Positions 1-9,805 are shown, counted from the stretch's first letter. The stretch: 64,000 nt of DNA from Rhodanobacter panaciterrae (GCF_014651895.1 NZ_BMXT01000001.1:744001-808000), one strand, 5' to 3'. A program made the numbers and translations. Notes: generated from the letters alone by a model not told the origin.

Positions 1-1727
1 GCCAGTCCCCCGCCTACGATCCGAACCTGACGTACATCGGCAACTACACGGCCCAGAATCCGGCACTGAACGGCGGAACGCCGATCAGCAACAACCAGAA
101 CGTCAACCAGATCACCAACCCGGGCATGAATTTCGTGTCCACCAATTTGCGCGTCGCGCTGACGTATTCCCTGGGCGACCACACGATCACCGCCGGCATC
201 GACAACCTGCGCACGGCGGCCAGGAATCAGGACGAGTTGACCTCCGGGCCGGGCTACCAATGGATTTATGGTTATGTGACGCCCGCGAATCAGCCGCTGT
301 TTCCCAGCCTCGGTGTGGGAGCTCCGGCCAGTTACCCGAACGGGGCGAGTGGCTACTACGCCTACAAGTACATCTTCAACCAGGGCGGCAACCTGTTCTC
401 CAGCGAGCGCGCCGAGTACATCGAGGACCAGTGGCAGTTCAACGACCGACTGCTGTTCTCCATCGGCCTGCGCGACGACGGCTTCACCAACACCAATGCC
501 AGCGCCAGCGCCTATATGCGCCAGACCAAGCCGCAGTGGGCGCCGCGCCTGGGCTTCAGCTGGGACGTGTTCGGTGACAGCTCGTTCAAGGTGTTCGGCA
601 ATGCCGGGCGTTACTACCTCGGCTCGCCGATCGCCCCGGGCGATCCCGCCAACGGTTACGTGGCCACCTCGCAGTTCTACACGTACAGCGGCATCGCGGC
701 GGACGGCACGCCAACCGGCCTGACGCAGATGTCGCCGCCGGTGTCGCCGAACGGTGCCTACGGCCAGACGCCCGATCCACGCACCATGACAGCGACCAGC
801 CTCAAGGCGATGGATCAGGACGAGTTCATGCTCGGCTTCAGCAAGACCGCCGGTCCGAATTGGGTTTATGGTGCCAAGCTCACCCGGCGCATGCTGCGGC
901 ACGTGATCGACGATTGGTGCGACGTCCAGGCGGTGGTGGACAAGGCGGCTTCGGAAGGCATCACCGACGTCAACACCGCCACCTGCTACTACATCAACCC
1001 GGGCCACGCCAACACCTTCTCGGTGCAGGATCCGAGTGGCGCCTTCCACAGTGTGACGCTGTCCAACACCGACATGCAGTTCCCGCGTGCGGTGCGCCGC
1101 TATTACGCACTGGAGACCTTCCTCGAGCATCCGTTCGACGGCAAGTGGTACGGCAAGGTCAGCTATGCCTTCTCGCGCAGCTACGGCAACAGCGAAGGTC
1201 AGGGTCAGTCCGACATTCAGGCCATCGGCGGCACGCAGAACGAGGACTGGGATTTTCCGGAACTGATGGCTTACGCCAATGGCCCGCAAGGCAACGATCA
1301 TACGAACGTGATCAAGGCCTATGGCTACTACGCAGTAACGCCCGAGCTGCTGGTTTCGGCCAACCTCAACCTGACCTCGGGTGGACCGAAGTACTGTCTG
1401 GGCTACTACGGGCCAGGCCAGACTGATCCGGACGGTTACGGCTCCAACTATCACTGGTGCAACGGCCAGCCGTCGCCGCCGGGAGCCACCGGACGCCTGC
1501 CATGGCTGAAGCAGCTTGACCTGGGCATCCACTACCGCCCGGCGTTTGCCGAACACAAGCTCGGTTTCAGCCTGGACGTGTTCAACGTGTTCAACGGTCA
1601 GGCGCCGCTCAACCTGTCGCCCGACTACAACGGGAACAGCGCGGGCACGCCGAACCCGCTCTACGGCACGCCGATGGTGCTGCAGTCGCCGCGTTATGTG
1701 CGGGTCGGCGTTACCTACGACTACTGA
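1..1727 (+). CDS. TonB-dependent receptor, C-terminal part (5' end outside window)
   Basis: The reading frame is open from base 3 and runs off the left edge, so only the last 574 or so residues of an outer-membrane receptor are visible. The protein is rich in alternating aromatic/polar strands, has many Tyr, Asn and Gly residues, and ends VRVGVTYDY with a terminal aromatic residue, the usual C-terminal signature of beta-barrel outer membrane proteins. It has no plug domain in view. The style resembles the large Oar/CarboxypepD-regulatory TonB receptors of Xanthomonadales. Two galactosidases follow on the same strand, so uptake of a galactose-containing oligosaccharide is the likely role (inferred). 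The exact substrate cannot be told from the barrel alone. Confidence 0.85.
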   Translation, partial: QSPAYDPNLTYIGNYTAQNPALNGGTPISNNQNVNQITNPGMNFVSTNLRVALTYSLGDHTITAGIDNLRTAARNQDELTSGPGYQWIYGYVTPANQPLFPSLGVGAPASYPNGASGYYAYKYIFNQGGNLFSSERAEYIEDQWQFNDRLLFSIGLRDDGFTNTNASASAYMRQTKPQWAPRLGFSWDVFGDSSFKVFGNAGRYYLGSPIAPGDPANGYVATSQFYTYSGIAADGTPTGLTQMSPPVSPNGAYGQTPDPRTMTATSLKAMDQDEFMLGFSKTAGPNWVYGAKLTRRMLRHVIDDWCDVQAVVDKAASEGITDVNTATCYYINPGHANTFSVQDPSGAFHSVTLSNTDMQFPRAVRRYYALETFLEHPFDGKWYGKVSYAFSRSYGNSEGQGQSDIQAIGGTQNEDWDFPELMAYANGPQGNDHTNVIKAYGYYAVTPELLVSANLNLTSGGPKYCLGYYGPGQTDPDGYGSNYHWCNGQPSPPGATGRLPWLKQLDLGIHYRPAFAEHKLGFSLDVFNVFNGQAPLNLSPDYNGNSAGTPNPLYGTPMVLQSPRYVRVGVTYDY

Positions 1728-1768
1728 CCCAGGACGGCGGCGATCCATGCCGCCTTGCGGTAACCGCC

Positions 1769-1791
1769 GCCGCCCGGCCATGCCGGGCGGC
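1769..1791. other. Intergenic hairpin between receptor and galactosidase
   Basis: Ten-base arms GCCGCCCGGC and GCCGGGCGGC are separated by the 3-nt loop CAT. There is no T-tract. It lies 42 bases after the receptor stop and 64 bases before the next start, so it could stabilise the receptor mRNA end or attenuate read-through. Confidence 0.5.
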
Positions 1792-1854
1792 GCCATTGAG
1801 TCACGCCGACGGGGCGCTTCCGTCGATCCAGTCAAATCATCACAAGAGGTAGTC

Positions 1855-3918
1855 ATGCCAGCATCGCGTCTCCAATCCTTTCGCTCGCCGTGCGTGAATC
1901 TGCTGGCTTCCTGCCTGCTTGCTGCGCTGGTGGGTTTCAGCACGGCGCATGCCGAGAACAGCGTCGCCACCGACAAGCGGGTGCTCGATCCCGGCACGGC
2001 GGCGTTCGTCGACCAGCAAGGCGCGGAGAGCTTCGGCAACGCCGCGATCGAGGCGCGCTGGAAGCTCGACGGGCAGCATCTCGTCGATATGACAGTGGCC
2101 GACCGCGTGCACGGCCGTACGTTTTCCGTGCCCGCACCGTTCACGCTGGTGCTGGCTGATGGCAGCACGCTCAAGGCGTCCGACATGAGCCTGCTGTCGT
2201 CGCCGCGCGTGGTGGCGTTGCCGGTAGACGCGCAGGCCTCGCAGTTTTCCGCCCGGCTTCCCGGCAAGGCGGTCGAGGCCAGCTTCGGTGATGCGGACGG
2301 TCGCTTTCGCGTGGACTGGAAACTCGTGCAGCGCGACGGCTCGCCCTATCTGCGCGAGGAGGTGAGCATCAGTGCGCTGAAGCAGGACGAGAAGATCGCC
2401 AAGGTATCGCTGCTGCAATCGCAGGTGGGCGATGCCGAGGTGGTGGGCACGGCCAACGGTTCGCCCGTGGTGGCTGGCGATGTCTACCTCGGCTTCGAGA
2501 ACCCGCTATCCGACAGCACGGCATATCACCATGAAGCAAAGCTCACGTTGTCGCGCACGTTGCCGCTGGAGAAGGGCAAGACGGTGGACTACTCGGCGGT
2601 GGTCGGCGTGGTGCGCGACGGCCAGCTGCGCCGCGACTTCAACGGTTACGTCGAGCGCGAACGCGCGCATCCGTACCGCACGTTCCTGCACTACAACTCC
2701 TGGTACGACATCGGCTTCTTCACCCCGTACACCGAGGCGGAGGCGCTGGATCGCATCAACACGTTCGGCGAGGAACTCAGCGTCAAGCGCGGCGTGAAGC
2801 TCGACTCGTTCCTGTTCGACGACGGCTGGGACGACCGCAGGGGCAGCTGGAATTTCAGCAAGGATTTTCCGCACGGCTTTGTGCCGCTGCGTGAGGCGGC
2901 CGCGAAGTACGACGCAGCCCCGGGCGTGTGGTTGTCGCCGTGGGGCGGCTACAGCAAACCGCAGCAGGAGCGCCTGCAGAACGGCAAGGCCGCCGGTTAC
3001 GAGATCAACGAGGGCGGCTTCGAGCTGTCCGGTCCGAAGTATTACCAGCGCTTCCACGATGTGGTGCTGAGTCTGCTGGACAAGAACGGTGTCAATCAGT
3101 TCAAGTTCGACGGCACCGGCAACGTCAGCAGTGTGTTTCCGGGCAGCCGCTTCGACAGCGACTTCGCCGCGGCGATCCAGTTGATCAACGATATCCGCAA
3201 GGACAAGCCGAACACCTTCATCAACCTGACCACCGGCACCTGGGCCTCGCCGTTCTGGCTTCGTTACGCCGACACCATCTGGCGCGACGGCGAGGACGAC
3301 TGGTACACCGGCGTGGGCACGATGCGCGAGCAGTGGATCACCTACCGCGACCAGCAGACCTACCAGAACATCGTGTTGAAGGGACCGCTGTTCCCGATCA
3401 ACTCGCTGATGCTCCACGGCATCATCTACGCGCAGAAGAACCCGCGCTTGAACACCGATCCGGGCCACGACTTCGCCAACGAAGTGCATTCCTACTTCGC
3501 CACCGGCACCGAGCTGCAGGAGATGTACATCACACCGTCCTTGTTGGCCAAGGAAGACTGGGACACGCTGGCGGAGGCCGCGAAATGGTCGCGCGCGAAT
3601 GCCGATGTGCTGCGCGACACGCACTGGATCGGTGGCGATCCGGGCCGACTCGATGTCTACGGCTGGGGCGCGTGGTTGCCGAAGAAGTCGATCATCACGC
3701 TGCGCAATCCGGATGCGAAACCGCAGCTGGCGGTGATCGATCTGCAGCGGCAACTGGAGCTGCCGCAAGGGGCGGTGCGCAGTTTTCAGGTGAAAAATGT
3801 CTGGAAAACCGGCGTTAGCAACGTACCGGGTCAGCTGGATGCGGATCATGCAAGCACAATCCAGCTCGCGCCGTTTGAGGTGCTGACTCTGGAGCTGACC
3901 CCGACGACATCGCACTGA
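1855..3918 (+). CDS. Secreted GH-D clan glycosidase, alpha-galactosidase (GH36)-like
   Basis: A protein of 687 residues. I start it at ATG 1855 because AGAGG lies just upstream and a signal peptide follows immediately (hydrophobic core near residues 14-26, cleavage after THA/HAE). The open frame extends further upstream but only through the receptor gene. An N-terminal beta-sandwich half is followed by a TIM barrel with DDGWDD (D322-D323-G-W) and KFD (K417-F-D419); the KxD aspartate is the expected nucleophile of GH27/GH36 enzymes. The segment WRDGEDDW further on may hold the acid/base. Related proteins are often mislabelled enterotoxin in databases. It should cleave alpha-galactosyl or similar alpha-linked sugars in the periplasm. 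It sits between a TonB receptor and a GH35 enzyme, consistent with one utilisation locus. Confidence 0.75.
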   Translation: MPASRLQSFRSPCVNLLASCLLAALVGFSTAHAENSVATDKRVLDPGTAAFVDQQGAESFGNAAIEARWKLDGQHLVDMTVADRVHGRTFSVPAPFTLVLADGSTLKASDMSLLSSPRVVALPVDAQASQFSARLPGKAVEASFGDADGRFRVDWKLVQRDGSPYLREEVSISALKQDEKIAKVSLLQSQVGDAEVVGTANGSPVVAGDVYLGFENPLSDSTAYHHEAKLTLSRTLPLEKGKTVDYSAVVGVVRDGQLRRDFNGYVERERAHPYRTFLHYNSWYDIGFFTPYTEAEALDRINTFGEELSVKRGVKLDSFLFDDGWDDRRGSWNFSKDFPHGFVPLREAAAKYDAAPGVWLSPWGGYSKPQQERLQNGKAAGYEINEGGFELSGPKYYQRFHDVVLSLLDKNGVNQFKFDGTGNVSSVFPGSRFDSDFAAAIQLINDIRKDKPNTFINLTTGTWASPFWLRYADTIWRDGEDDWYTGVGTMREQWITYRDQQTYQNIVLKGPLFPINSLMLHGIIYAQKNPRLNTDPGHDFANEVHSYFATGTELQEMYITPSLLAKEDWDTLAEAAKWSRANADVLRDTHWIGGDPGRLDVYGWGAWLPKKSIITLRNPDAKPQLAVIDLQRQLELPQGAVRSFQVKNVWKTGVSNVPGQLDADHASTIQLAPFEVLTLELTPTTSH

Positions 3919-3949
3919 TGAGGCCGACCAGCAGCATGGGTCGAAAAAT

Positions 3950-3974
3950 CCGATGCCGGTTTCCCCGGCATCGG
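3950..3974. other. Hairpin between the two galactosidases
   Basis: Arms CCGATGCCGG and CCGGCATCGG with a 5-nt loop; no clear T-tract follows. Possible partial terminator or RNA-stability element separating the two genes. Confidence 0.45.
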
Positions 3975-4085
3975 GTCTGGCAGGCAAGCTGATCGACCGA
4001 TTTTCACTGAAGTGAAAACCGAAGTGATCGCAGCGTAGGTCAACATTTCTCGCATGGCATTCAACATTCCCGAGAAGAGGTCGTG

Positions 4086-5948
4086 ATGCAACGCAGAGAG
4101 TTCCTGAAACTGTCGCTGCTGGCTCCCAGCCTGGCATACATGGGTCCGGCCATCGCGGCGAATGTGCTGGCGCGCCGCCTCGATCACGTGGCCCTGCCGG
4201 ATGGACGTCCGCACCGGTTCGAGTTGGGCAAGCGGCAGTTCCTGCTGAATGGGCTGCCGTTCCAGATCCGCAGCGGCGAGATGCATCCGATCCGTATCCC
4301 GGTCGAGTACTGGCGTCAGCGCATTCGGATGGCCAAGGCGATGGGGCTCAACACCATTGCGATCTACCTGATGTGGAATTCGATGGAGTCCGAGCCCGGC
4401 GTGTTCGACCTGAGCACCGGCAACCGCGACTTCGCGAAGTTCATCCGGCTGTGCCAGGAAGAGGGCATGTGGGTGTATCTGCGCCCCGGCCCCTACGTCT
4501 GCGGCGAGTGGGATCTCGGCGGCCTGCCCCCGTACCTGTTGCACCACCCGCACATCCGCCTGCGCGACAAGGACGACGCCGACTACATGGTGGCGGTGAG
4601 CCGCTACATCGGCAAAATCGCGCCCGTGGTGAAGCCGCTACTGGCGGAAAACGGCGGCCCGATCCTGATGGTCCAAGTGGAGAACGAGTACGCCTCGTTC
4701 GGCCATGACCTTGCGTATCTCAAGGCCGTTCAGGCGTTGTGGCAGCAGAACGGCATCCACGGGCCGTTCTCGATCGCCGATGGCCTCGGTCAGGTGCGCG
4801 AGGCCAGGACTTATCTACCTGGCGCGGCGCTAGGCATCGATGGCGACACCGATTTCGCGGGCGCGCAGGCCATTGCGGGCGAACTGCCGGTGTGGATGGG
4901 CGAGGGTTATCCCGGCTGGATCACCCACTGGGGCAAGCAGGAATTTTCGCGCGGCGATTTCGCCGGCACGCTGGCCAAGCTGATGGCCGAAGGCCGCTCA
5001 TTCAACATGTACGTGGTGCACGGCGGTACCAACTTCGGCTTCAGCGCGGGCGCCAACGTGGAAGACGACCAGACGCAATTCCAGCCTGTCATCACCAGCT
5101 ACGACTACGGTTCACCCATCAACGAACACGGCGCTCCCACGGCGGACTATCACGCCTTCCGCAAACTGATCGCCGCGCACCTCGCGCAGCCGCTGCCCGA
5201 GTTGCCGCCCGTGCCGCCGATGGCGAGCTTCCCGACCATCACGCCGCAACCGCATGCCTCGCTGTGGGACAACCTGCCCGCGGCGAAGCAGGTGCAACGC
5301 CCGCAGGCCAACGAACTGCTGTTCGCCCAGGATCACGGCATGGTGCTGTACCGCCGTGCGTTGAAGGGCGGCGGCGAGCTGGTGCTGGACGGCGTGCGTG
5401 ACTACGCCACGGTGTTCCATGGCGGCCGCTACGTGGATTATGTCTCGCGCATGCAGCACCCCAAGTTGCGCGCGGGCAACAAGCTGCCACTGCCGGCGGG
5501 CGGCGAGGCGTCGCTGGAAGTGCTGGTCGACAGCTTCGGCCACGTGAACTACGGCCGCGCCATGGCGGACCGCAAGGGCCTCGTTGGCGAGGTGCAGCTC
5601 GATGGCAAGCCGCTGCAGGATTGGGAAGCCGTGAGCCTGCCGCTGGACGATGCATGGCTGGCCGCATTGAAACCGTTGAACGGCAAGCCCGCACGCCCGG
5701 GTGTGTTCTTCAAGGGCGTGCTGTCACTTGCGCAGTCTGGTGATTGCTATCTCGACATGGCGGACTGGGCCAAGGGCTACCTGTGGGTCAACGGCCACCT
5801 GCTCGGTCGCTACTGGAACATCGGCCCGCAGCAGCGCCTGTATTGCCCCGCGCCGTGGCTGCATGCCGGCGACAACGAGGTGCTGGTGTTCGACCTGCAT
5901 CGCACAGAAGGAGCGGCGATCCGCAGTGCGGCCTCATTGAGCGCCTGA
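4086..5948 (+). CDS. Beta-galactosidase, GH35, Tat-exported
   Basis: A protein of 620 residues. ATG 4086 follows GAGAAGAGG; a GTG lies one codon earlier. The N-terminus QRREFLK plus a hydrophobic stretch is a twin-arginine signal, so the enzyme is exported folded. The GH35 barrel is clear: an early GxxHPxRxP-type segment (SGEMHPIRIP), then ENEY with E201 as acid/base, and WMGEGYPGW with E273 as nucleophile. The C-terminal half carries beta-jelly-roll modules including the GRYWNIGPQQ segment typical of the family. It hydrolyses terminal beta-galactose and fits the galactoside locus with the upstream receptor and GH36-like enzyme. Length is usual for bacterial GH35. Confidence 0.92.
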   Translation: MQRREFLKLSLLAPSLAYMGPAIAANVLARRLDHVALPDGRPHRFELGKRQFLLNGLPFQIRSGEMHPIRIPVEYWRQRIRMAKAMGLNTIAIYLMWNSMESEPGVFDLSTGNRDFAKFIRLCQEEGMWVYLRPGPYVCGEWDLGGLPPYLLHHPHIRLRDKDDADYMVAVSRYIGKIAPVVKPLLAENGGPILMVQVENEYASFGHDLAYLKAVQALWQQNGIHGPFSIADGLGQVREARTYLPGAALGIDGDTDFAGAQAIAGELPVWMGEGYPGWITHWGKQEFSRGDFAGTLAKLMAEGRSFNMYVVHGGTNFGFSAGANVEDDQTQFQPVITSYDYGSPINEHGAPTADYHAFRKLIAAHLAQPLPELPPVPPMASFPTITPQPHASLWDNLPAAKQVQRPQANELLFAQDHGMVLYRRALKGGGELVLDGVRDYATVFHGGRYVDYVSRMQHPKLRAGNKLPLPAGGEASLEVLVDSFGHVNYGRAMADRKGLVGEVQLDGKPLQDWEAVSLPLDDAWLAALKPLNGKPARPGVFFKGVLSLAQSGDCYLDMADWAKGYLWVNGHLLGRYWNIGPQQRLYCPAPWLHAGDNEVLVFDLHRTEGAAIRSAASLSA

Positions 5949-6053
5949 CGATATCCCGGGAAATATTTTCACAGGGCATGCCCATGCGCGATGACTCGGG
6001 CTTTGGTCAAACGCCGGGGTCATTGCGCATGTGTCTCGAAGGAGAGCGTGCCG

Positions 6054-7211
6054 TCACGCCTTGCCGTGAAACAGCTCGCGCCCGATCAGCATGCGCCGGA
6101 TCTCGTTGGTGCCGGCGCCGATCTCGTACAACTTCGCATCGCGCAGCAGGCGGCCGGCCGGGAACTCGTTGATGTAACCGTTGCCGCCAAGCGTCTGGAT
6201 CGCTTCCAGCGCCACCTGCACCGCGTTGACCGAAGCATTGAGCAGACAGGCGGCCGGATCGATGCGCGACTTCACGCCGTTGTCGAACTGCTGCGCCACC
6301 ATATAGGCGAAGCCGCGCGAACTCTGCAGCGCGGTGTACATGTCGGCGATCTTCGCCTGCATCACGCCGAACGTGCCGATCGGTGCATTGAACTGCTTGC
6401 GCTCGCGCACATAAGGCAGCGCGAGATCCAGCGCCGCCTGCATCAGGCCGATCGGGCCGCCGGACAGCACCAGCCGTTCGGTGTCCAGCCCGTTCATCAG
6501 CACGCGCACGCCTTCGTTGACTTCGCCGACGATGTTCTCGGCCGGGATCTCGCAATCCTCGAACACCAGCTCGCAGGTGTTGGAGCCGCGCATGCCGAGC
6601 TTGTCCAGCTTCTGCGCCGTGCTGAAACCCTTCATGCCCTTCTCGACGATGAAGGCCGTCATGCAGCGGCTGCCGGCGGTACGCGGCGCGGTGCGCATGT
6701 AGACCAGCAGCACGTCGGCGTCGGGGCCGTTGGTGATCCACATCTTGGTGCCGTTGGCGACCCACACGTCACCGCGCAGTTCGGCCTTGCAGCTCATCGA
6801 GCCAACCACGTCGGAGCCGGCGCCGGGTTCGCTCATCGCCAGCGCGCCGACGTGTTCGCCGCTGCACAGCTTCGGCAGATATTTTTTCCGCTGCGCTTCG
6901 TTGCCGTTGTGATAGATGTTGTTGACGCACAGGTTGGAGTGCGCGCCGTAGGACAGTCCGACCGAGCCGGATGCGCGCGAGATTTCCTCCATCGCCACCA
7001 TGTGCGCCAGGAAACCCATGCCGCTGCCGCCGTACTCCTCGGCCACGGTGACGCCGAGCAGGCCCATCTCGCCGAACTTGCGCCACAGGTCGGCCGGGAA
7101 CAGGTTGTCGCGATCGATGCGGTCGGCGCGCGGGGCGATTTCCTTTTCCGCAAACGCGTGCACGGACTCGCGCAACAGGTCGATGTCTTCTCCGAGCGGA
7201 AACGGACGCAT
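6054..7211 (-). CDS. ivd: Isovaleryl-CoA dehydrogenase
   Basis: A protein of 385 residues. The ATG at 7211 has AAGGAG six bases upstream, which decides the start over a longer open frame. It is an acyl-CoA dehydrogenase of the leucine pathway, FAD-dependent, converting isovaleryl-CoA to 3-methylcrotonyl-CoA. Family marks: SYGAHSNLC near residue 87, [10 protein letters not shown] near 125, WITNGPDAD near 158, and a C-terminal GAGTNEIRR. The catalytic base of isovaleryl-CoA dehydrogenases sits in helix G (LDxERLV), here E245; the position used by short- and medium-chain enzymes is replaced by the AGT motif. Both features separate it from general acyl-CoA dehydrogenases. The rest of the liu cluster is not adjacent, but leucine dehydrogenase and IcmF lie nearby. 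Confidence 0.92.
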   Translation of the reverse strand: MRPFPLGEDIDLLRESVHAFAEKEIAPRADRIDRDNLFPADLWRKFGEMGLLGVTVAEEYGGSGMGFLAHMVAMEEISRASGSVGLSYGAHSNLCVNNIYHNGNEAQRKKYLPKLCSGEHVGALAMSEPGAGSDVVGSMSCKAELRGDVWVANGTKMWITNGPDADVLLVYMRTAPRTAGSRCMTAFIVEKGMKGFSTAQKLDKLGMRGSNTCELVFEDCEIPAENIVGEVNEGVRVLMNGLDTERLVLSGGPIGLMQAALDLALPYVRERKQFNAPIGTFGVMQAKIADMYTALQSSRGFAYMVAQQFDNGVKSRIDPAACLLNASVNAVQVALEAIQTLGGNGYINEFPAGRLLRDAKLYEIGAGTNEIRRMLIGRELFHGKA

Positions 7212-7274
7212 CACGAACTCCTTGGGTATGCAGATGATCATTTTAGCGCGTGATGCGCTGACTATGCCGTTTGG

Positions 7275-7414
7275 CTCCCTCCCCTGCGTGCCCCAAGGGA
7301 CTTCCTTCGGTCGCAGGGGAGGGTTGGGGAGGGGGCTCTTGCGATTGACTGGGTCTTTAAGCTGCAGAGCAAAAGCACCCCCTCCCAGCCTCCCCCTGCT
7401 TGCAGGGGGAGGGG
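7275..7414. repeat. Pair of REP-like GC-rich palindromes in opposite orientation
   Basis: Two hairpin-forming units made of CCCTCCCC/GGGGAGGG blocks: 7275-7335 and 7377-7414. Each is a hairpin, and the second unit is roughly the reverse complement of the first, as in REP doublets scattered in Xanthomonadales genomes. It lies upstream of ivd and beyond the terminator of the next gene. No coding potential. Confidence 0.6.
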
Positions 7415-7451
7415 TAAAGGAGAAAACAGTCACGCCAATCAGAAGCGCAAC

Positions 7452-7483
7452 AAAAAAGCCGCCAATCAACCGGCGGCTTCTTC
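7452..7483 (-). terminator. Rho-independent terminator of leucine dehydrogenase
   Basis: On the minus strand the stem AAGCCGCC/GGCGGCTT (8 bp, 8-nt loop) is followed by a run of six T. It starts 20 bases after the stop codon of the 7502-8605 gene. Confidence 0.85.
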
Positions 7484-7501
7484 TGTAACGGGGCGTGTCG
7501 C

Positions 7502-8605
7502 TTACTGACCGCGCATACGGCCCTGGAAACGGGTGCCGTTGTTGCCCATGTGCGCCAGCTTGATCTTGCCGATCGCGTTGATGCGCTCTTCGGCCAGACG
7601 GTCGGCAGCCTTGTAGGTCGGGATGCTTTCGTTTTTGCTGATCTCGAAGATGCGGCCGAGGTTGTAATAGATCGTGCGCATCATGCGCATCGCGCGCTCG
7701 CGGTTGTAGCCGTCGATTTCCAGCGACACGTTCATCACGCCGCCGGCGTTGACCGCGTAATCCGGCGCATACAGCACGCCGCGGCGCTGCAGCTCGTCGC
7801 CGATCTCGTCAGTGGCCAGCTGGTTGTTGGCCGGCCCGCAGATGATCTTCGCCTTGATGCGGTCGATGGTCTGCTCGTTGACGGTGCCGCCCAACGCGCA
7901 CGGCGAGTACACGTCGGCGTCGACATCGTAGATCTCGTCCAGGCCGACCGCTTCGCAGCCCAGCTCGTCGACGCAGCGCTGCACGGCTTCCTTGTTGATG
8001 TCGGTGACGAACACCTTGGCGCCCTGTTCGCGCAACAGCTTGATGTACTCGCCGCCGACGTGACCGCAACCCTGCACGGCGTAGCTGTACTTGCCCACGT
8101 CTTCGTTGCCGTTCTTGAACTGCAGCGCGGCCATCAGGCCCTGCAGGGTGCCGTAGGCGGTAAACGGCGACGGGTCGCCCGAACCACCGTGCACCTGGTG
8201 CACGCCGGTGACGTACTCGGTTTCACGGAACACGTATTCCATGTCGTTGACGTCGATGCCGACGTCCTCGGCGGTGATGTAGCGGCCGTTCAACGAGTTG
8301 ACGAAGCGGCCGAACGCGCGGAACAGCGCTTCGGACTTGTCCTTGCTCGGATCGCCGATGATCACGGCCTTGCCGCCGCCCAGGTTCAGACCGGCCACGG
8401 CGTTCTTGAAGGTCATGCCGCGCGACAGGCGCAGCACGTCGTTCACCGCCTCCTGCTCGGTCTTGTACGGCCACATGCGCAGACCGCCGAGCGCAGGGCC
8501 CAGCACCGTGTTGTGAATCGCGATGATGGCCTTCAGGCCGGCGTCCTTGTTGTGGCAGAAGACGACTTCTTCGTGACCCGTGTTGGCGATGGTTTCAAAG
8601 ATCAT
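7502..8605 (-). CDS. ldh: Leucine dehydrogenase (Glu/Leu/Phe/Val dehydrogenase family)
   Basis: A protein of 367 residues. I prefer ATG 8605 (MIFETIAN), which matches the usual N-terminus of the family; an in-frame ATG 13 codons earlier is the alternative. It is an NAD-dependent oxidative deaminase of branched-chain amino acids. The dimerisation/substrate domain has TFKNA (K67) and GGGKA (K79), equivalent to the substrate lysine and catalytic lysine of Bacillus LeuDH. The Rossmann domain shows GCGHVG (G179-x-G181-x-x-G184). The 367-residue length is normal for LeuDH and shorter than GDH. It has its own terminator. Its product feeds the pathway of the neighbouring isovaleryl-CoA dehydrogenase, though that gene is separated by the terminator and repeats. 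Confidence 0.9.
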   Translation of the reverse strand: MIFETIANTGHEEVVFCHNKDAGLKAIIAIHNTVLGPALGGLRMWPYKTEQEAVNDVLRLSRGMTFKNAVAGLNLGGGKAVIIGDPSKDKSEALFRAFGRFVNSLNGRYITAEDVGIDVNDMEYVFRETEYVTGVHQVHGGSGDPSPFTAYGTLQGLMAALQFKNGNEDVGKYSYAVQGCGHVGGEYIKLLREQGAKVFVTDINKEAVQRCVDELGCEAVGLDEIYDVDADVYSPCALGGTVNEQTIDRIKAKIICGPANNQLATDEIGDELQRRGVLYAPDYAVNAGGVMNVSLEIDGYNRERAMRMMRTIYYNLGRIFEISKNESIPTYKAADRLAEERINAIGKIKLAHMGNNGTRFQGRMRGQ

Positions 8606-8823
8606 TGGAACGGTGACTCCATGATTTATGGTGCCGGAGGGCATCTACAAATGGGCGGCGGAGAGTGTTGTCGGGACCCCGCCAGAGGGCTGTCAAAACG
8701 CCGGAAACTCATCGCCCCGACCGAGGCCGGGGCGAGAATCAAAGCGCGAAGTTTAATACTTCGCCCCGGCAGATGGTGACGCGGCGCAACAAACCGCAGG
8801 CGTATGGAATGCCAGTCCGGATG

Positions 8824-8853
8824 AAGAAACGCCCCGCAAGCGGGGCGTTTCTT
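8824..8853. terminator. Strong hairpin terminator, probably bidirectional
   Basis: Arms AAACGCCCCGC and GCGGGGCGTTT are flanked by A-rich and T-rich bases on the two sides. It lies 30 bases beyond the stop of the minus-strand lipoprotein gene at 8884, whose transcript it should end. Confidence 0.75.
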
Positions 8854-8883
8854 GCCATCAGGCCAGGTCGAATCGACTCGGGA

Positions 8884-9249
8884 TCAGCCGGTCACCCAGA
8901 CACCGGCGCGCCAGTGCCAGCCGTCGCTGCGCTGTTCCCAGTGCGGGTGCGCATAGTGGTGGCCGGGTCGGATCGGCTCCCAATGGCCGCGTTCAGCCAC
9001 GTAGTGGCGGCCATCCCAGCGCCAGTAGCCACGGGCCCAGACAAAGCCGGGTCGCTCCACGACGTTTTCCACGAACATCGGCGGCGGCGGTTGTGGTGCC
9101 ACCACTTCTTCGACGTACTCGCGCTGCACGACAGGCCGCTGTTCGTAAACCACCGGCGGACGCGGGCGCGGGGCCGGCTCCACCACACAGCCAGCCGCCA
9201 GAGCGGTCACGGCAGCAAGGGAGGCTAGGGCAACAAGGCGAATGGACAT
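8884..9249 (-). CDS. WXXGXW (BcpO-type) repeat lipoprotein
   Basis: A protein of 121 residues. The N-terminus ends in LAAGC, a lipobox with C21 as the lipidated cysteine. A Pro-rich linker (residues about 24-57) is followed by tryptophan/tyrosine repeats such as ARGYWRWDG and DGWHWRAGVW, the hallmark of the small YXWGXW/WXXGXW repeat family of unknown function found in envelopes of beta- and gammaproteobacteria. The start at 9249 has GGAAG about 11 bases upstream. The next gene (9363-9689) carries the same type of repeat, so they look like paralogues. Function is not known. Confidence 0.75.
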   Translation of the reverse strand: MSIRLVALASLAAVTALAAGCVVEPAPRPRPPVVYEQRPVVQREYVEEVVAPQPPPPMFVENVVERPGFVWARGYWRWDGRHYVAERGHWEPIRPGHHYAHPHWEQRSDGWHWRAGVWVTG

Positions 9250-9362
9250 GGTCAGCAGTCTTCCTGATCAGGGTTGAGGATGTGCCGCGGTGATGCGTGA
9301 CGTAGTGTCACGGGGCGGACGCCTGCATGGCAGCTGTCCGCCCTTCGCAGGTTGTTGCGCGT

Positions 9363-9689
9363 TCAGCGGCCCCAGTAGCCCTGGTGGAAGCGCCAGCCGC
9401 GATGACCGTGCACCCAATAGGCCGGGCGATAGTGGTAACCCGGACGGGCACGGACCCAATAGCCACCGGCCCACACATGGCGTCGGCCATCCCAGCGCCA
9501 GTAACCCGGTGCCCACACGTAACCTGCGCGGGGCGGCGGCACACGCTCGAAGCGCGGTGCCGGCGGCCCGACGTTGATGCCGACGCCGACCGAAACCTGG
9601 GCCGCGGCCGGCGGCGCGTAGGTCAGGCCGGCACAGGTCAGGCCGAGTCCGGCGAGCAGTGCCAGCTTGAGCGGCAGCGTGTTTTTCAT
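9363..9689 (-). CDS. WXXGXW repeat periplasmic protein
   Basis: A protein of 108 residues. ATG 9689 has GGAGAA eight bases upstream and begins a signal peptide with cleavage expected after PPAAA. The mature part has repeats APGYWRWDG, AGGYWV and HQGYWGR, the WXXGXW pattern. No lipobox, so it is probably soluble in the periplasm or surface-linked. Same family as the downstream lipoprotein gene (113 bases away, same strand), possibly co-transcribed with it. Function unknown. Confidence 0.75.
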   Translation of the reverse strand: MKNTLPLKLALLAGLGLTCAGLTYAPPAAAQVSVGVGINVGPPAPRFERVPPPRAGYVWAPGYWRWDGRRHVWAGGYWVRARPGYHYRPAYWVHGHRGWRFHQGYWGR

Positions 9690-9805
9690 GGTGTTCTCCG
9701 TCAGCGCCGCAACACGCGGCATGCAGTATGGAAAAACGAGACGCGTGAAAATTTGTTGACCTTGTCCGGCCGCCTTGTTCAGGTTCGGGTTGGGCTGTTG
9801 AAATA

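Noticed and set aside
2506-4137. Antisense open frame of 543 codons over the GH36-like gene
   Set aside because: Shadow of the GC-rich coding strand; no ribosome site, no domain.
5991-8779. Plus-strand open frames opposite ivd and leucine dehydrogenase
   Set aside because: The minus-strand products are full-length known enzymes with ribosome sites; the plus-strand frames are shadows.
8884-9689. Tandem repeats suggesting a CRISPR-like or satellite array
   Set aside because: The repeated segments are WXXGXW protein repeats in two paralogous coding genes; no regular spacer structure.
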